Source: Pedomonas sp051304405
GTDB taxonomy: Bacteria > Pseudomonadota > Alphaproteobacteria > Sphingomonadales > Sphingomonadaceae
Direction: 5' to 3'
Assembly: GCF_051304405.1 (NCBI RefSeq)
Contig: NZ_JBPPGG010000005.1
Span: forward strand, 1-64,000
Length of the DNA: 64,000 nt
Made by a program: the position numbers and the translations under genes. Of this stretch, positions 52,141 to 61,053 are shown piece by piece. Positions within the stretch are counted from its first letter, which is position 1. Each line of letters opens with the position of its first letter. The notes beneath the pieces were generated by a model, which did not search any database, was not told the origin of the DNA, and saw only the letters and a list, made by a program, of their open reading frames with translations.

Positions 52141-52538
52141 GGCGGCTCGCTCTTTTCCTCGGTCTGCTGCTGTGGCCCGCCATGGCCTTTGCGGCGTTTG
52201 ACGCGGAAACCCTGCCGGATCCGCGCCAGGAGGAAATGGCGCGCGCGATCATGACGGAGGTGCGCTGCCTGGTGTGCCAGGGCGAGTCCATCGCGGAGTC
52301 CAATGCCGACTACGCCGCTGACCTGCGCCGTCTGGTGCGCGAGCGGGTGGCGGCCGGGGACAGCCCGGAGGATGTGAAGGCGTATCTGGTTTCCCGTTAT
52401 GGTGACTGGGTTTTGCTGAAGCCGCCGGTCAAGCCCGAGACCTATGTTCTGTGGGCTGCGCCGGCACTATTCCTGGGCTTGGGGCTGCTGCTGGTGTGGC
52501 GTATATTCCGGCGACGCTCTCCGAAGGAGGGAGCATGA
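52137..52538 (+). CDS. ccmH: Cytochrome c maturation protein CcmH
   Basis: A 133-residue CcmH (CcmL/CycL-type) protein. A signal peptide (1-19) is followed by Cys44-x2-Cys47 in VRCLVCQGESIAES, the redox pair that exchanges disulfide with apocytochrome. A C-terminal transmembrane helix (about 103-121) anchors it. ATGA overlaps link it to ccmG before and ccmI after. In E. coli, CcmH is fused to a CcmI-like part; here they are separate. Confidence 0.94.
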   Translation: MRRLALFLGLLLWPAMAFAAFDAETLPDPRQEEMARAIMTEVRCLVCQGESIAESNADYAADLRRLVRERVAAGDSPEDVKAYLVSRYGDWVLLKPPVKPETYVLWAAPALFLGLGLLLVWRIFRRRSPKEGA

Positions 52539-53236
52539 TTGCTCTGGTTCTGACATTGCTGATTGCCGTCGTGTTGGCGCTGATCCTGCGTCCGCTGCTT
52601 GTCGGACCCAGCAAGGGCCATCCGGGTTGGGCGATCGCCGTACTGGTCATTCTGGGGATCGGCGGCGGCCTTTACGTCGTCGCGGGAAGCCCGGCCGCCA
52701 AGGGTGTCCGCCCGGTGCCGCATCAGACCGCTCCCGAGGCCGACCAGTCCTTCGCCGAAGCCCGTGCCGAACTGCTGCAAAATCCGGCGGATGTGCCGGC
52801 GTGGCTGCGCCTGTCCATGGCGCTCACCGCCAAGGGCGAGACCGAGCGGGCGGCCGAGGCGCTGAACGTGGCGCTGTCGGCCATGCCGGACAGTCCCGAC
52901 CTCTGGGTCGGCTATGGCGAGACGCTGACCGCCCATGCGGGCGGGCAGGTCACCCCCGCTGCCCGGCTGGCGTTCGACCGCGCCAACCAGCTGGCCCCGC
53001 ATCATCCGGCGCCCCGGTTCTATCTGGCCCTTTCCTGGCTCCAGAGCGGCAACCCGCGCGAGGCCCTCTCGACCCTTGAGGATCTGGCCCGCGATTCCCG
53101 GCCGGACGCGCCGTGGATGCCCCGCGTCGAGCGCATGATGCGCGGCGCGCGCACCATGATCGCGGCCGGGGTGGGGGGCGAAAGCGGCCTTCCCGGCGGC
53201 GGGGTGGCCGGTGCGGCGCCGGTTGTCTCCCGTTAA
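52535..53236 (+). CDS. ccmI: Cytochrome c maturation protein CcmI
   Basis: A 233-residue protein with two N-terminal transmembrane helices (about 2-21 and 31-52) separated by a short cytoplasmic loop, then a TPR-containing periplasmic domain (about 80-205). It holds apocytochrome c C-termini for the haem lyase. GAAGGAGGGAGC gives a strong RBS for ATG 52535, which overlaps the ccmH stop by ATGA. The C-terminus is Gly-rich. Confidence 0.9.
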   Translation: MIALVLTLLIAVVLALILRPLLVGPSKGHPGWAIAVLVILGIGGGLYVVAGSPAAKGVRPVPHQTAPEADQSFAEARAELLQNPADVPAWLRLSMALTAKGETERAAEALNVALSAMPDSPDLWVGYGETLTAHAGGQVTPAARLAFDRANQLAPHHPAPRFYLALSWLQSGNPREALSTLEDLARDSRPDAPWMPRVERMMRGARTMIAAGVGGESGLPGGGVAGAAPVVSR

Positions 53237-53273
53237 TATTTATATTACGCTCGCCGCATAAGGTGAGGTGGCT

Positions 53274-53582
53274 ATGATCATTGGATCGGATCTTTCCTGG
53301 CTGAACGGAGCCTCCCGTTCCGGAGACCCCCGGTTTGTCTCCGACCGGAGCGCGACGCGCGTGGATGGTCCGGCAGGGTCAGCGACCGCCACCGACAGCC
53401 AGGCGGCGCTTTCCCAGATCCAGCGGGTGGCGGCCACCCAGTCGGCCCGCTCGCAGAACGAGGCGGGCGCGCGCAATCCGCAGGAGCGCGAGAACGAGGC
53501 GCGCCGCTTCGCCCGGGAAGCCCCGAATGGCGAGCGTCCCCGCTACATGCCCAAGGGCCAGCGGCTCAACGTTCTGGTCTGA
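53274..53582 (+). CDS. Small hydrophilic protein of unknown function at the end of the ccm cluster
   Basis: A 102-residue protein without signal peptide or hydrophobic segment. It is Arg/Ala/Ser-rich with a short helix-forming region (about 38-75, AALSQIQRVAATQSAR onward) and a basic end, YMPKGQRLNVLV. AAGGTGAGG precedes ATG 53274. It starts 37 bp after ccmI in the same direction, so it may be cotranscribed, but the upstream gap is AT-rich (TAATATTTATATTA at 53234-53247), which could be its own promoter. I do not recognise a family. Confidence 0.6.
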   Translation: MIIGSDLSWLNGASRSGDPRFVSDRSATRVDGPAGSATATDSQAALSQIQRVAATQSARSQNEAGARNPQERENEARRFAREAPNGERPRYMPKGQRLNVLV

Positions 53583-53675
53583 CACGCCGGCCGAGGCCGC
53601 CCTTTTCCCGTCTGCGCCCCTTTCCCGTTCGCGCCTTCCTTTCCGCTTGCACGTCGCTGCTGGAATGCAGGGAGG

Positions 53676-53702
53676 TGCAGGAGGGACTGAGTCCCTCCTG
53701 CA
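53676..53702. terminator. Perfect 13-bp near-loopless palindrome between convergent genes
   Basis: Arms 53676-53688 and 53690-53702 pair perfectly around one base and are followed by AAAAAATCC, with a second GCAAAAAATCC just after. It lies between the small gene ending at 53582 and ald ending at 53736. A bidirectional terminator role is inferred. Confidence 0.6.
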
Positions 53703-53735
53703 AAAAATCCCTGCAAAAAATCCCTTCTGTTTGAA

Positions 53736-54848
53736 TCAATCCAGCCAGGCCGGGCAGCGGTAGGGCAGGTCCAGATCCTGCGCCACCGCCTCGTAGGTGA
53801 TATGGCCTTCCGCCACGTTGAGGCCGTTCGCCAGATGCCGGTTGGCGCGCATGGCCTCGACCGGCCCCCGGTTGGCCAGTTGCAGCACGAACGGCAGGGT
53901 TGCCGAGTTGAGCGCCAGCGTCGAGGTGCGGGCGACCGCGCCGGGCATGTTGGCGACGCAGTAGTGGATGACCCCGTCCACCGTGTAGGTGGGCTCGGCA
54001 TGGGTGGTCGGGCGGGAGGTCTCGGCGCAGCCGCCCTGATCGATGGCGATGTCCACCAGCACCGACCCGCGCTTCATGCCGGCCACCATCTCACGGCTGA
54101 CGATCTTGGGCGCGGCGGCGCCCGGCACCAGCACCGCGCCGATGACCAGATGGGCCTGCGCCACCGCCTCGGCGATGGCCGCGCGGCTGGCGTAGGCGGT
54201 CTTGACCTGGCTGCCGAAGAAGGCGTCCAGCTCGGCGAGGCGGTCGAGGGAGATGTCGAAGATGGTCACGTCCGCCCTCATGCCGGAGGCGATGAGCGCG
54301 GCGTTGAAGCCGGCGACGCCGCCGCCCAGCACCGCGACGCGGGCTGCCGCCACGCCGGGCACGCCGCCCAGCAGGATGCCGCGCCCGCCCTGTTCCTTCT
54401 CCAGATAGTGGGCGCCCACCTGCGCCGCCATGCGCCCGGCCACTTCCGACATGGGGCGCAGCAGCGGCAGCCGGCCGTTCCGGTCCGTGACGGTTTCGTA
54501 GGCGATGCAGGTGGCCCCCGAGGCCATCAGGGCCTCGGCCTGGGGCTTGTCGGCGGCCAGATGCAGGTAGGTGAACAGGGTGTGCGCGGGGCGCAGCCAC
54601 TGGCATTCGTGGGGCTGGGGCTCCTTCACCTTCACGATCAGGTCGGCGAGGGCGAACACCTCCTCGGGGCTGGAGACCACCTTCGCCCCGGCCCGGGCGT
54701 ATTCCTCGTCGGAGAAGTCGATCCCCGCGCCGGCCTGGGTCTCGACGTAGACTTCGTGGCCGGCCATCACCAGCTCCGCCACGGAGGGCGGGGTCAGGCC
54801 GACGCGGTACTCGTGGATCTTGATCTCCTTCGGCACACCAATGCGCAT
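53736..54848 (-). CDS. ald: Alanine dehydrogenase
   Basis: A 370-residue NAD-dependent enzyme that interconverts alanine with pyruvate and ammonia. Catalytic Lys75 (VKVKEPQP) and His96 (TYLHLAADK) are present. The Rossmann motif is AVLGGGVAGFNAAL, and the substrate-site VDIAIDQGGCAETS is conserved. The N-terminal MRIGVPKEIK and GAGGAGAGACG RBS fix the start at 54848. It can assimilate ammonia or break down alanine. Confidence 0.95.
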   Translation of the reverse strand: MRIGVPKEIKIHEYRVGLTPPSVAELVMAGHEVYVETQAGAGIDFSDEEYARAGAKVVSSPEEVFALADLIVKVKEPQPHECQWLRPAHTLFTYLHLAADKPQAEALMASGATCIAYETVTDRNGRLPLLRPMSEVAGRMAAQVGAHYLEKEQGGRGILLGGVPGVAAARVAVLGGGVAGFNAALIASGMRADVTIFDISLDRLAELDAFFGSQVKTAYASRAAIAEAVAQAHLVIGAVLVPGAAAPKIVSREMVAGMKRGSVLVDIAIDQGGCAETSRPTTHAEPTYTVDGVIHYCVANMPGAVARTSTLALNSATLPFVLQLANRGPVEAMRANRHLANGLNVAEGHITYEAVAQDLDLPYRCPAWLD

Positions 54849-55180
54849 GAGACGTCTCTCCTCAACCTGTTCGCCTCCTCATATAGGGTGCGCTTCGCTG
54901 CGGTGTCTGGCGGATGTGCCAGTCGGAAGGGGGGTTCTGCTCTGTTACGGGGTCATGCGCCACGACTTGTCCCATGAGTGGGCATGTGCTACCCGCGACA
55001 GAAATACGAATGTTGTGCGCTGCAGCGAAGGTTGGCGACTGAATCTCGGAACTTGAATTCGGCAATACGCTCCGGCGCCTGTCAGGGTAACGCTTGCGGT
55101 TCCGTTCTCGTCCGGCCAGCGTGACACAGGTGAATTCGGCGCGTTCCCGCGTTCACAGCAGAGTAAGCTAAGGTGCAGTT
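54849..55180. other. Gene-free divergent region between ald and kup
   Basis: These 332 bp separate two divergent genes and must hold both promoters. I find no supported ORF, no clear hairpin terminator and no recognisable riboswitch. An AT-containing stretch lies next to the ald start (CTCATATAGG at 54888-54897). Confidence 0.55.
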
Positions 55181-57064
55181 ATGGCCGGTTCAGACTCGAA
55201 CCCTCACGCGCAGGGCTCGCTCGCAAGGCTCATGGTTGGCGCCATGGGCATTGTGTACGGCGATATCGGCACCAGCCCGCTCTATGCCATCCGTGAGGCC
55301 TTTGCCGGCCACCACAAGCTTGCCCTCGACCAGGCGCATATTCTCGGCGTGCTCTCGCTGATCTTCTGGTCGATGGTTCTGGTGGTGACCATCAAGTACG
55401 TGGTCTTCACCATGCGGGCGGACAACAAGGGCGAAGGCGGCTCGCTGGCGCTGCTGGCGCTCATTTCCCACAAGGTGGCGGGCGCGCGCTGGACCACCGG
55501 CATCGTGCTCCTCGGCGTGTTCGCGACGGCCCTGTTCTATGGCGACAGCATGATCACGCCCGCCATCTCGGTGTTGTCCGCCGTGGAGGGTCTCACCGTC
55601 ATCAACCCCGGCTTCTCCGTGCTGGTGGTGCCGCTGGCGGTGGTTCTGCTGGTGGGCGTGTTCGTCATCCAGCGGCGGGGGACGGCGCGGGTCGGCGCCC
55701 TGTTCGGCCCGATCATGGTGGTCTATTTCACCGTGCTGGCGGTGCTGGGCATCGCCAACATCATCGCCGCGCCGCGGGTGCTTCTGGCGCTGAACCCATG
55801 GTACGCCCTCCACTTCTTCAGCCTGGACGGCTTCCAGGCCTTCCTCGCGCTGGGCTCGGTGGTGCTGGCCGTCACCGGCGCGGAGGCGCTCTATACGGAC
55901 ATGGGCCACTTCGGCAAGCAGCCGATCCGCATGTCCTGGCTCACCGTGGTCATGCCGGCCCTCATGCTCAACTATCTGGGGCAGGGCGCGCTGCTCATGG
56001 TGGAGCCCGAGGCGGTGAGCAGCCCGTTCTACCATCTGGCGCCGTCCTGGGCGCTGATCCCGCTGGTGGTGCTGACGACGCTTGCCACCATCATCGCCAG
56101 CCAGGCGGTGATCTCGGGCGCCTTCTCCATCACCCAGCAGGCGATCCAGCTCGGCTTCCTGCCGCGCCTCAGCATCAAGTTCACCTCGGCCGAGGCGCAG
56201 GGGCAGATCTACATCCCCTTCATCAACTGGGGGCTTCTGGTCTGCGTGCTGACGCTGGTGCTGGCGTTCCAGAGCTCGTCCAACCTGGCGGCGGCCTACG
56301 GCATCGCGGTTACCGGCGCCATGACCATCGATACCATCCTCCTGGGCGTGGTCATCTTCCTGCTGTGGCGCTGGAACCGCTATCTGGCCTTTGCCCTGCT
56401 CGGCCTGTTCCTGGTGGTCGATCTCACCTATTTCAGCGCGAACCTCACCAAGGTTCCGGCGGGCGGCTGGGTGCCGCTGGCCATCGGCCTGTCCATCTTC
56501 ACCCTGCTCACCACCTGGAGCCGGGGCCGCAAGCTGGTGCAGGACAAGCTGTCCCAGTCTTCCATGCCGATCGACGTGTTCATCAAGTCGGCCTGCGCCA
56601 GCACCACCCGGGTGCCGGGGACGGCGGTGTTCCTCACCTCCACCTCCAACGGCGTGCCCCATGCCCTGCTTCACAACATGAAGCACAACAAGATCCTCCA
56701 CGAGCGGGTGGTGTTCCTGACCGTGATGATCGAGAACGTGCCCTACGTGCCGGCGACTCGCCGCATCGAGGTGATCGACATGGGGCAGAACTTCTACCGC
56801 ATCATCATCCATTACGGCTTCATGCAGGATCCGGACATCCCGCGGGCGCTGGCGCTGGCGGCCGATCACGGCCTTGTCTTCAAGATGATGGAGACCAGCT
56901 TCTTCCTGTCGCGCCAGACGCTGGTAACATCGAGCAAGCCCGGCATGCCGCTGTGGCGGGAAAAGGTGTTCTCGTGGATGATGCGCAACGCCACCAACGC
57001 GATGGAGTTCTTCAAGCTGCCCAGCAATCGTGTTGTGGAGCTTGGCAGCCAGGTGGAAATCTGA
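55181..57064 (+). CDS. kup: KUP-family potassium uptake protein
   Basis: A 627-residue inner-membrane K+/H+ symporter with 12 predicted helices in the first 430 residues and a cytoplasmic C-terminal domain. The first-helix signature GIVYGDIGTSPLYAIREAF and the GTEALYTDMGHFG-like block (TGAEALYTDMGHFG) are diagnostic. It imports potassium at low external concentration or low pH. AAGGTGC precedes the ATG. Confidence 0.95.
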   Translation: MAGSDSNPHAQGSLARLMVGAMGIVYGDIGTSPLYAIREAFAGHHKLALDQAHILGVLSLIFWSMVLVVTIKYVVFTMRADNKGEGGSLALLALISHKVAGARWTTGIVLLGVFATALFYGDSMITPAISVLSAVEGLTVINPGFSVLVVPLAVVLLVGVFVIQRRGTARVGALFGPIMVVYFTVLAVLGIANIIAAPRVLLALNPWYALHFFSLDGFQAFLALGSVVLAVTGAEALYTDMGHFGKQPIRMSWLTVVMPALMLNYLGQGALLMVEPEAVSSPFYHLAPSWALIPLVVLTTLATIIASQAVISGAFSITQQAIQLGFLPRLSIKFTSAEAQGQIYIPFINWGLLVCVLTLVLAFQSSSNLAAAYGIAVTGAMTIDTILLGVVIFLLWRWNRYLAFALLGLFLVVDLTYFSANLTKVPAGGWVPLAIGLSIFTLLTTWSRGRKLVQDKLSQSSMPIDVFIKSACASTTRVPGTAVFLTSTSNGVPHALLHNMKHNKILHERVVFLTVMIENVPYVPATRRIEVIDMGQNFYRIIIHYGFMQDPDIPRALALAADHGLVFKMMETSFFLSRQTLVTSSKPGMPLWREKVFSWMMRNATNAMEFFKLPSNRVVELGSQVEI

Positions 57065-57183
57065 GTCCACTTGTTCCATAAGAGCGCCCGCGTCCGCAGG
57101 GCACCCGCGGTCCCGGCTTCCTGGCCGCTTCCACGACGCAGCCCGGCGGTCCAGCGTTTGCAAGTCAGCAGGAAGTCAGTCCC

Positions 57184-58389
57184 ATGAAGCCCAGAACCGG
57201 TGTTGATCGCTCCATCACACAGAAGTGGCGTCCGGCCACCCAGGCCATTCGCGGCGGAACCTGGCGTTCCGACTTCGGCGAAACCTCCGAGGCCCTGTTC
57301 CTGACCTCGGGGTTCTCCTACGAGAGCGCGGATGAAGTCGCCGCCCGGTTCCGGGGCGAGGCCGAGGGCTTCACCTACAGCCGCCAGACCAACCCCACCG
57401 TCTCCATGTTCGAGGAGCGCATGGCGCTGCTGGAGGGGGCGGAGGTGGCCCGCGCCACCGGCACCGGCATGGCGGCCATGGCCACCGCGCTGCTGTGCCA
57501 GCTGCGCGCGGGCGACCATGTGGTGGCGGCCCGGGCCCTGTTCGGCTCGTGCCGCTGGCTGGTGGACACCCTGCTGCCGCAGTACGGCATCGAGACGACC
57601 ATCGTCGACGGCCGCGACAACGAGGCCTGGGCGAAGGCGCGCAAGCCCAACACCAAGGTGTTCTTCCTGGAGACCCCGGCCAACCCGACGCTGGACATCG
57701 TGGACCTGCGGGCGGTCAGCGACCTTGCCCACGAGATCGGGGCGAAGGTGGTGGTGGACAACGTGTTCGCCACCCCGGTGCTGCAAAAGCCGATGGAGCT
57801 GGGCGCGGATATCGTCTGCTACTCGGCCACCAAGCACATCGACGGCCAGGGCCGGGTGCTGGGCGGCGTCATCCTCTGCGACAAGAAGTTCGACGACGAG
57901 CACCTCTACGCCTACTTCCGCCACACCGGCCAGATCATGTCCGCCTTCAATGCCTGGGTGCTGCTGAAGGGGCTGGAGACGCTGGACATGCGCGTGCGCC
58001 GGATGTGCGAGAACGCCGCGAAGGTGGCCGATTTCCTCGCCGGGCGCGTGCCGACGCTGCTCTATCCGGGCCGCAGGGACTTCCCCCAGCACGCGCTGGC
58101 GATGCAGCAGATGGCGGCGGGCGGCACCATCCTCAGCTTCCATCTGGAATCGGAGCGGCAGGCGTTCGACCTCCTGAATGCGCTGGAGCTGATCGACATC
58201 TCCAACAACATCGGCGACTCGCGCTCGCTGGCCACCCATCCGGCAACCACCACCCACAAGGCGGTGGCACCCGAGATCCAGCGGGAGCTTGGCATTACGC
58301 CCGGCATGATCCGCCTGTCGGTTGGTCTCGAGGATCCGCAGGATGTGATCGAAGACCTTGACCGTGCGTTGAAGATTTTAACTCTTTAA
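57184..58389 (+). CDS. metZ: O-succinylhomoserine sulfhydrylase
   Basis: A 401-residue PLP enzyme of the Cys/Met-metabolism family. It combines O-succinylhomoserine with sulfide to form homocysteine in the direct sulfhydrylation route to methionine. The PLP lysine is Lys217 in YSATKHIDGQGR, the form typical of MetZ. YSRQTNPTV and ETPANPTLDIVD are other family blocks. The following apaG gene is the usual alphaproteobacterial neighbour, which supports MetZ over cystathionine beta-lyase. CAGGAAG precedes the ATG. Confidence 0.93.
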   Translation: MKPRTGVDRSITQKWRPATQAIRGGTWRSDFGETSEALFLTSGFSYESADEVAARFRGEAEGFTYSRQTNPTVSMFEERMALLEGAEVARATGTGMAAMATALLCQLRAGDHVVAARALFGSCRWLVDTLLPQYGIETTIVDGRDNEAWAKARKPNTKVFFLETPANPTLDIVDLRAVSDLAHEIGAKVVVDNVFATPVLQKPMELGADIVCYSATKHIDGQGRVLGGVILCDKKFDDEHLYAYFRHTGQIMSAFNAWVLLKGLETLDMRVRRMCENAAKVADFLAGRVPTLLYPGRRDFPQHALAMQQMAAGGTILSFHLESERQAFDLLNALELIDISNNIGDSRSLATHPATTTHKAVAPEIQRELGITPGMIRLSVGLEDPQDVIEDLDRALKILTL

Positions 58390-58515
58390 AAGCTAGCGAG
58401 GCCTGCAACCGCCGCCATGGCCCATCGGGAGGGCGGGCGGCGGTGCAGCCGGAATGGAATCAAGCCAGGCTCCGCGTGGTGTGGAGGAACCGCCTGGGCT
58501 GCGGGAGGCAAAGCG

Positions 58516-58938
58516 ATGGCGTCATTGCCTGAAGACGTGGACTACCCGTATGAGGCCACGACCGGCAGCATTACCGTGAAGGTGCTGCCCGCGTACATCG
58601 ACGACCAGTCGGACCCGTCGGAGAGCCGCTATGTGTGGGCCTACCATGTCCGCGTGGAGAACAACGGCGGCTTCACCGTGCAGCTGATGACCCGTCACTG
58701 GATCATTGCTGATGGCAATGGACGGGTGCACGAGGTGAAGGGCGAGGGCGTGGTGGGGGAACAGCCGGTCCTCGAGCCGGGCGACGTGTTCGAGTACACC
58801 TCGGGCTGCCCGCTCAATACGCCGTCGGGCATCATGCGGGGAACCTACGGCCTGGTGGATGAGGAAGGCAACAGCTTCGACGTGGAGATCCCCGCCTTCT
58901 CGCTCGACAGCCCGTTTGCCCTCAGAACCATCAACTGA
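58516..58938 (+). CDS. apaG: ApaG-domain protein
   Basis: A 140-residue fibronectin-like beta-sandwich protein. Conserved ApaG stretches are WAYHVRVENNG, QLMTRHWIIADGNG, VVGEQPVLEPGDVFEYTSG and MRGTYGLVDEEG. The family was linked to Co/Mg efflux and Ap4A phenotypes, but the biochemical role is unclear. ATG 58516 follows GGGAGGC; a longer ORF start at 58417 would add residues absent from the family. It lies 126 bp behind metZ. Confidence 0.93.
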   Translation: MASLPEDVDYPYEATTGSITVKVLPAYIDDQSDPSESRYVWAYHVRVENNGGFTVQLMTRHWIIADGNGRVHEVKGEGVVGEQPVLEPGDVFEYTSGCPLNTPSGIMRGTYGLVDEEGNSFDVEIPAFSLDSPFALRTIN

Positions 58939-58957
58939 CCCCTCTTTGGCCGCCAGG

Positions 58958-58983
58958 CGCAGGAGGGGCGAACCCCTCCTGCG
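58958..58983. terminator. 11-bp hairpin between apaG and gdhA
   Basis: A perfect 11-bp stem (58958-58968 with 58973-58983, 4-nt loop CGAA) in the convergent gap, followed by AAAGG. Core GCAGGAGGGG relates it to the other gene-end palindromes in the window. Termination in both directions is inferred. Confidence 0.6.
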
Positions 58984-59013
58984 AAAGGCGTGCTGGCCCG
59001 CAGGCCCCGGCCG

Positions 59014-60414
59014 TCAGATCACGCCGAGCGCGTCCATGGCCTCGGCCACGCGGACGAAGCCCGCGATGTTGGCGCCCAGCACATAGTCGCCCGGTGCGCC
59101 GTATTCCTCGGCGGTGCGGGCGCAGCGGTCGTGGATGTCCCGCATGATCTCGGCGAGGCGCGCTTCGGTCTGCTCGAATGTCCAGCTGTCACGCGAGGCG
59201 TTCTGCTGCATTTCCAGCGCCGAGGTGGCGACGCCGCCCGCATTGGCGGCCTTGCCCGGCGCGAACAGCACGCCCGCCTGCTGGAACACGCGCACCGCCT
59301 CGGGGGTCGAGGGCATGTTCGCGCCTTCGGCCACGACGATCACGCCATTGTCCACCAGCGTTCTGGCGTCCTTGCCGGTCAGCTCGTTCTGGGTTGCCGA
59401 GGGCAGGGCAATCTCGCACGGCACGTTCCAGATGGAGCCGCCCTCCACATAGTGGCTGCGCGCGCCCTTCAGGCGCACATATTCGGAGATGCGCTGGCGG
59501 CGCACTTCCTTGATTTCCTTCACCAGATCGAGGTCGATCCCGTCCTCGTCCACGATGTAGCCGTTGGAGTCGGAGCAGGCGATGACCCGCGCGCCGAAGG
59601 CGAGGAGCTTTTCCATGGCATAGATGGCCACGTTGCCCGAGCCGGAGACCACGGCGCGCTTGCCCTCGATGGCGTCGCCCCGGGCGGAGAGCATGCGGTC
59701 CACGAAGTAGACCGCACCGTAGCCGGTGGCTTCCTTGCGCGCCCGCGAGCCGCCATAGACCAGCCCCTTGCCGGTGAGCACGCCCGCCTCGTAGCGGTTG
59801 GTCAGGCGCTTGTACTGGCCGAACATGTAGCCGATCTCGCGTCCGCCGACGCCGATGTCACCGGCTGGCACGTCGATGTACTCACCCAGGTGGCGGTGCA
59901 GCTCGGTCATGAACGACTGGCAGAACCGCATGATCTCACCGTCGGAGCGACCCCGAGGATCGAAATCCGAGCCGCCCTTGCCGCCGCCGATGGGCATACC
60001 GGTCAGGGCGTTCTTGAAGATCTGCTCGAACCCGAGAAACTTGATGATGCCCAGGTTCACCGAGGGGTGGAACCGGATGCCGCCCTTGTACGGACCGAGG
60101 GCGGAGTTGAACTGGACACGGAAGCCGCGGTTGATTTCCACCTGGCCCTTGTCGTTCACCCAGGGGACACGGAAGATGATCTGGCGTTCCGGTTCGCAGA
60201 TGCGCTCGAGAAGCGCGTTGTCAGCATAACGGGGATGTTTGGCGAGGACGCGGCCCAGGCTTTCGAGAACCTCGCGCACGGCCTGATGGAACTCGGGCTC
60301 GCCGGGATTGCGGCGCAGCACGGCCGCAAGGACTTCATCCAGAATGGGTTCGGTATGCGGATCTACATGGTTCACTGTTGTAACTTTCTTGCCTTTTGTG
60401 TCTTTGATCTGCAA
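59014..60414 (-). CDS. gdhA: Glutamate dehydrogenase (NADP-type)
   Basis: A 466-residue hexameric-type glutamate dehydrogenase that makes glutamate from 2-oxoglutarate and ammonia. Substrate-domain blocks are SALGPYKGGIRFHP and IGGGKGGSDFDPRGRSDGEI. The Rossmann region has VVSGSGNVAIYAMEKL and CSDSNGYIVD; serine rather than acidic residue after the second strand favours NADPH. No ATG fits the N-terminus: the frame opens right after a TAA with TTG 60414, and GTG 60375 is the alternative. Upstream is a 295-bp gap. Confidence 0.94.
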   Translation of the reverse strand: MQIKDTKGKKVTTVNHVDPHTEPILDEVLAAVLRRNPGEPEFHQAVREVLESLGRVLAKHPRYADNALLERICEPERQIIFRVPWVNDKGQVEINRGFRVQFNSALGPYKGGIRFHPSVNLGIIKFLGFEQIFKNALTGMPIGGGKGGSDFDPRGRSDGEIMRFCQSFMTELHRHLGEYIDVPAGDIGVGGREIGYMFGQYKRLTNRYEAGVLTGKGLVYGGSRARKEATGYGAVYFVDRMLSARGDAIEGKRAVVSGSGNVAIYAMEKLLAFGARVIACSDSNGYIVDEDGIDLDLVKEIKEVRRQRISEYVRLKGARSHYVEGGSIWNVPCEIALPSATQNELTGKDARTLVDNGVIVVAEGANMPSTPEAVRVFQQAGVLFAPGKAANAGGVATSALEMQQNASRDSWTFEQTEARLAEIMRDIHDRCARTAEEYGAPGDYVLGANIAGFVRVAEAMDALGVI

Positions 60415-60639
60415 TTCTTATGCGTCAAAAGAACCGCGTGGGCTTCCTAGCGGACAACGCCTTGAGGGCAAACTGGAAATTGTCAGGTCTGCGCTGCTCT
60501 GCGGGGGGAAGCGGCGGAACGCCGCATGCCGCACGGTGGGTTGGAAACGTCCAACGCCGCGTTTTCGCCGCTCCGGGGTGGACGAAACAGGCCGGTCTGG
60601 CCTGTGGCGGCGCCGGACGGCGGCCTGTTCCAGCCAATT

Positions 60640-60663
60640 AAACTAATATTAATGTGTTAGTTT
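60640..60663. promoter_or_regulatory. AT-rich inverted repeat before the small secreted-protein gene
   Basis: Arms AAACTAA (60640-60646) and TTAGTTT (60657-60663) flank a 10-bp AT spacer that includes TAATATTAATG. It is by far the most AT-rich spot in the 295-bp gap and lies about 47 bp before ATG 60710. It may form the promoter and an operator for that gene. Confidence 0.4.
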
Positions 60664-60709
60664 TCTAAGGGCCTCACCGGAAACCATCTGAGTGAGGCAA
60701 TCTCTTCCC

Positions 60710-61009
60710 ATGCGCCGTGTCTTCCGGGCAGCCGGTCTTGTGGCTGCCGCTCTGACCGTTGCGTCTCCCGTGGCCGCGGCCCCGAACAACGGTCCCTCCG
60801 TCGAGACGATCAAGGAAATGATCATCCGGCAATCCATCGCCCGTTATCCCGGCACGTGCGCCTGCCCTTACAGCACCATGCGCAACGGGCGCAGCTGCGG
60901 CCGGCGCAGCGCCTATTCCCGGCCCGGCGGGTATGCGCCCAAATGCTACCCGTCCGACGTGACCGCCGAGGAGGTGAAGGCCTATCGCGCCACGCTGGTC
61001 CGGCAGTAG
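60710..61009 (+). CDS. Small secreted Cys-rich protein, unknown function
   Basis: A 99-residue protein. A signal peptide (about 1-24) ends at ASPVAAAPN. The mature part has four cysteines in the pattern GTCACPYSTMRNGRSCGRRS and YAPKCYPSD; CACPY and GRSCGxRSAYSRPGG are conserved in small secreted proteobacterial proteins I remember, of unknown function. It may be disulfide-rich or bind metal. ATG 60710 is preferred to GTG 60692 because it starts the basic n-region of the signal peptide; both are possible. A terminator follows. Confidence 0.75.
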   Translation: MRRVFRAAGLVAAALTVASPVAAAPNNGPSVETIKEMIIRQSIARYPGTCACPYSTMRNGRSCGRRSAYSRPGGYAPKCYPSDVTAEEVKAYRATLVRQ

Positions 61010-61022
61010 CCGGAAAAGAAAA

Positions 61023-61053
61023 GGCCGCGCCGTGGGGACAGGCGCGGCCCTTT
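61023..61053 (+). terminator. Terminator after the small secreted-protein gene
   Basis: A perfect 9-bp GC stem (61023-61031 with 61041-61049, 9-nt loop) followed by CTTTG and preceded by an A-rich stretch. It lies 14 bp after the stop codon. Confidence 0.7.

Noticed and set aside
57065..57183. Possible SAM-type riboswitch upstream of metZ
   Set aside because: SAM-II and related RNAs are known upstream of met genes in Alphaproteobacteria, but the conserved core sequences of those RNAs are not recognisable in this 119-bp leader.
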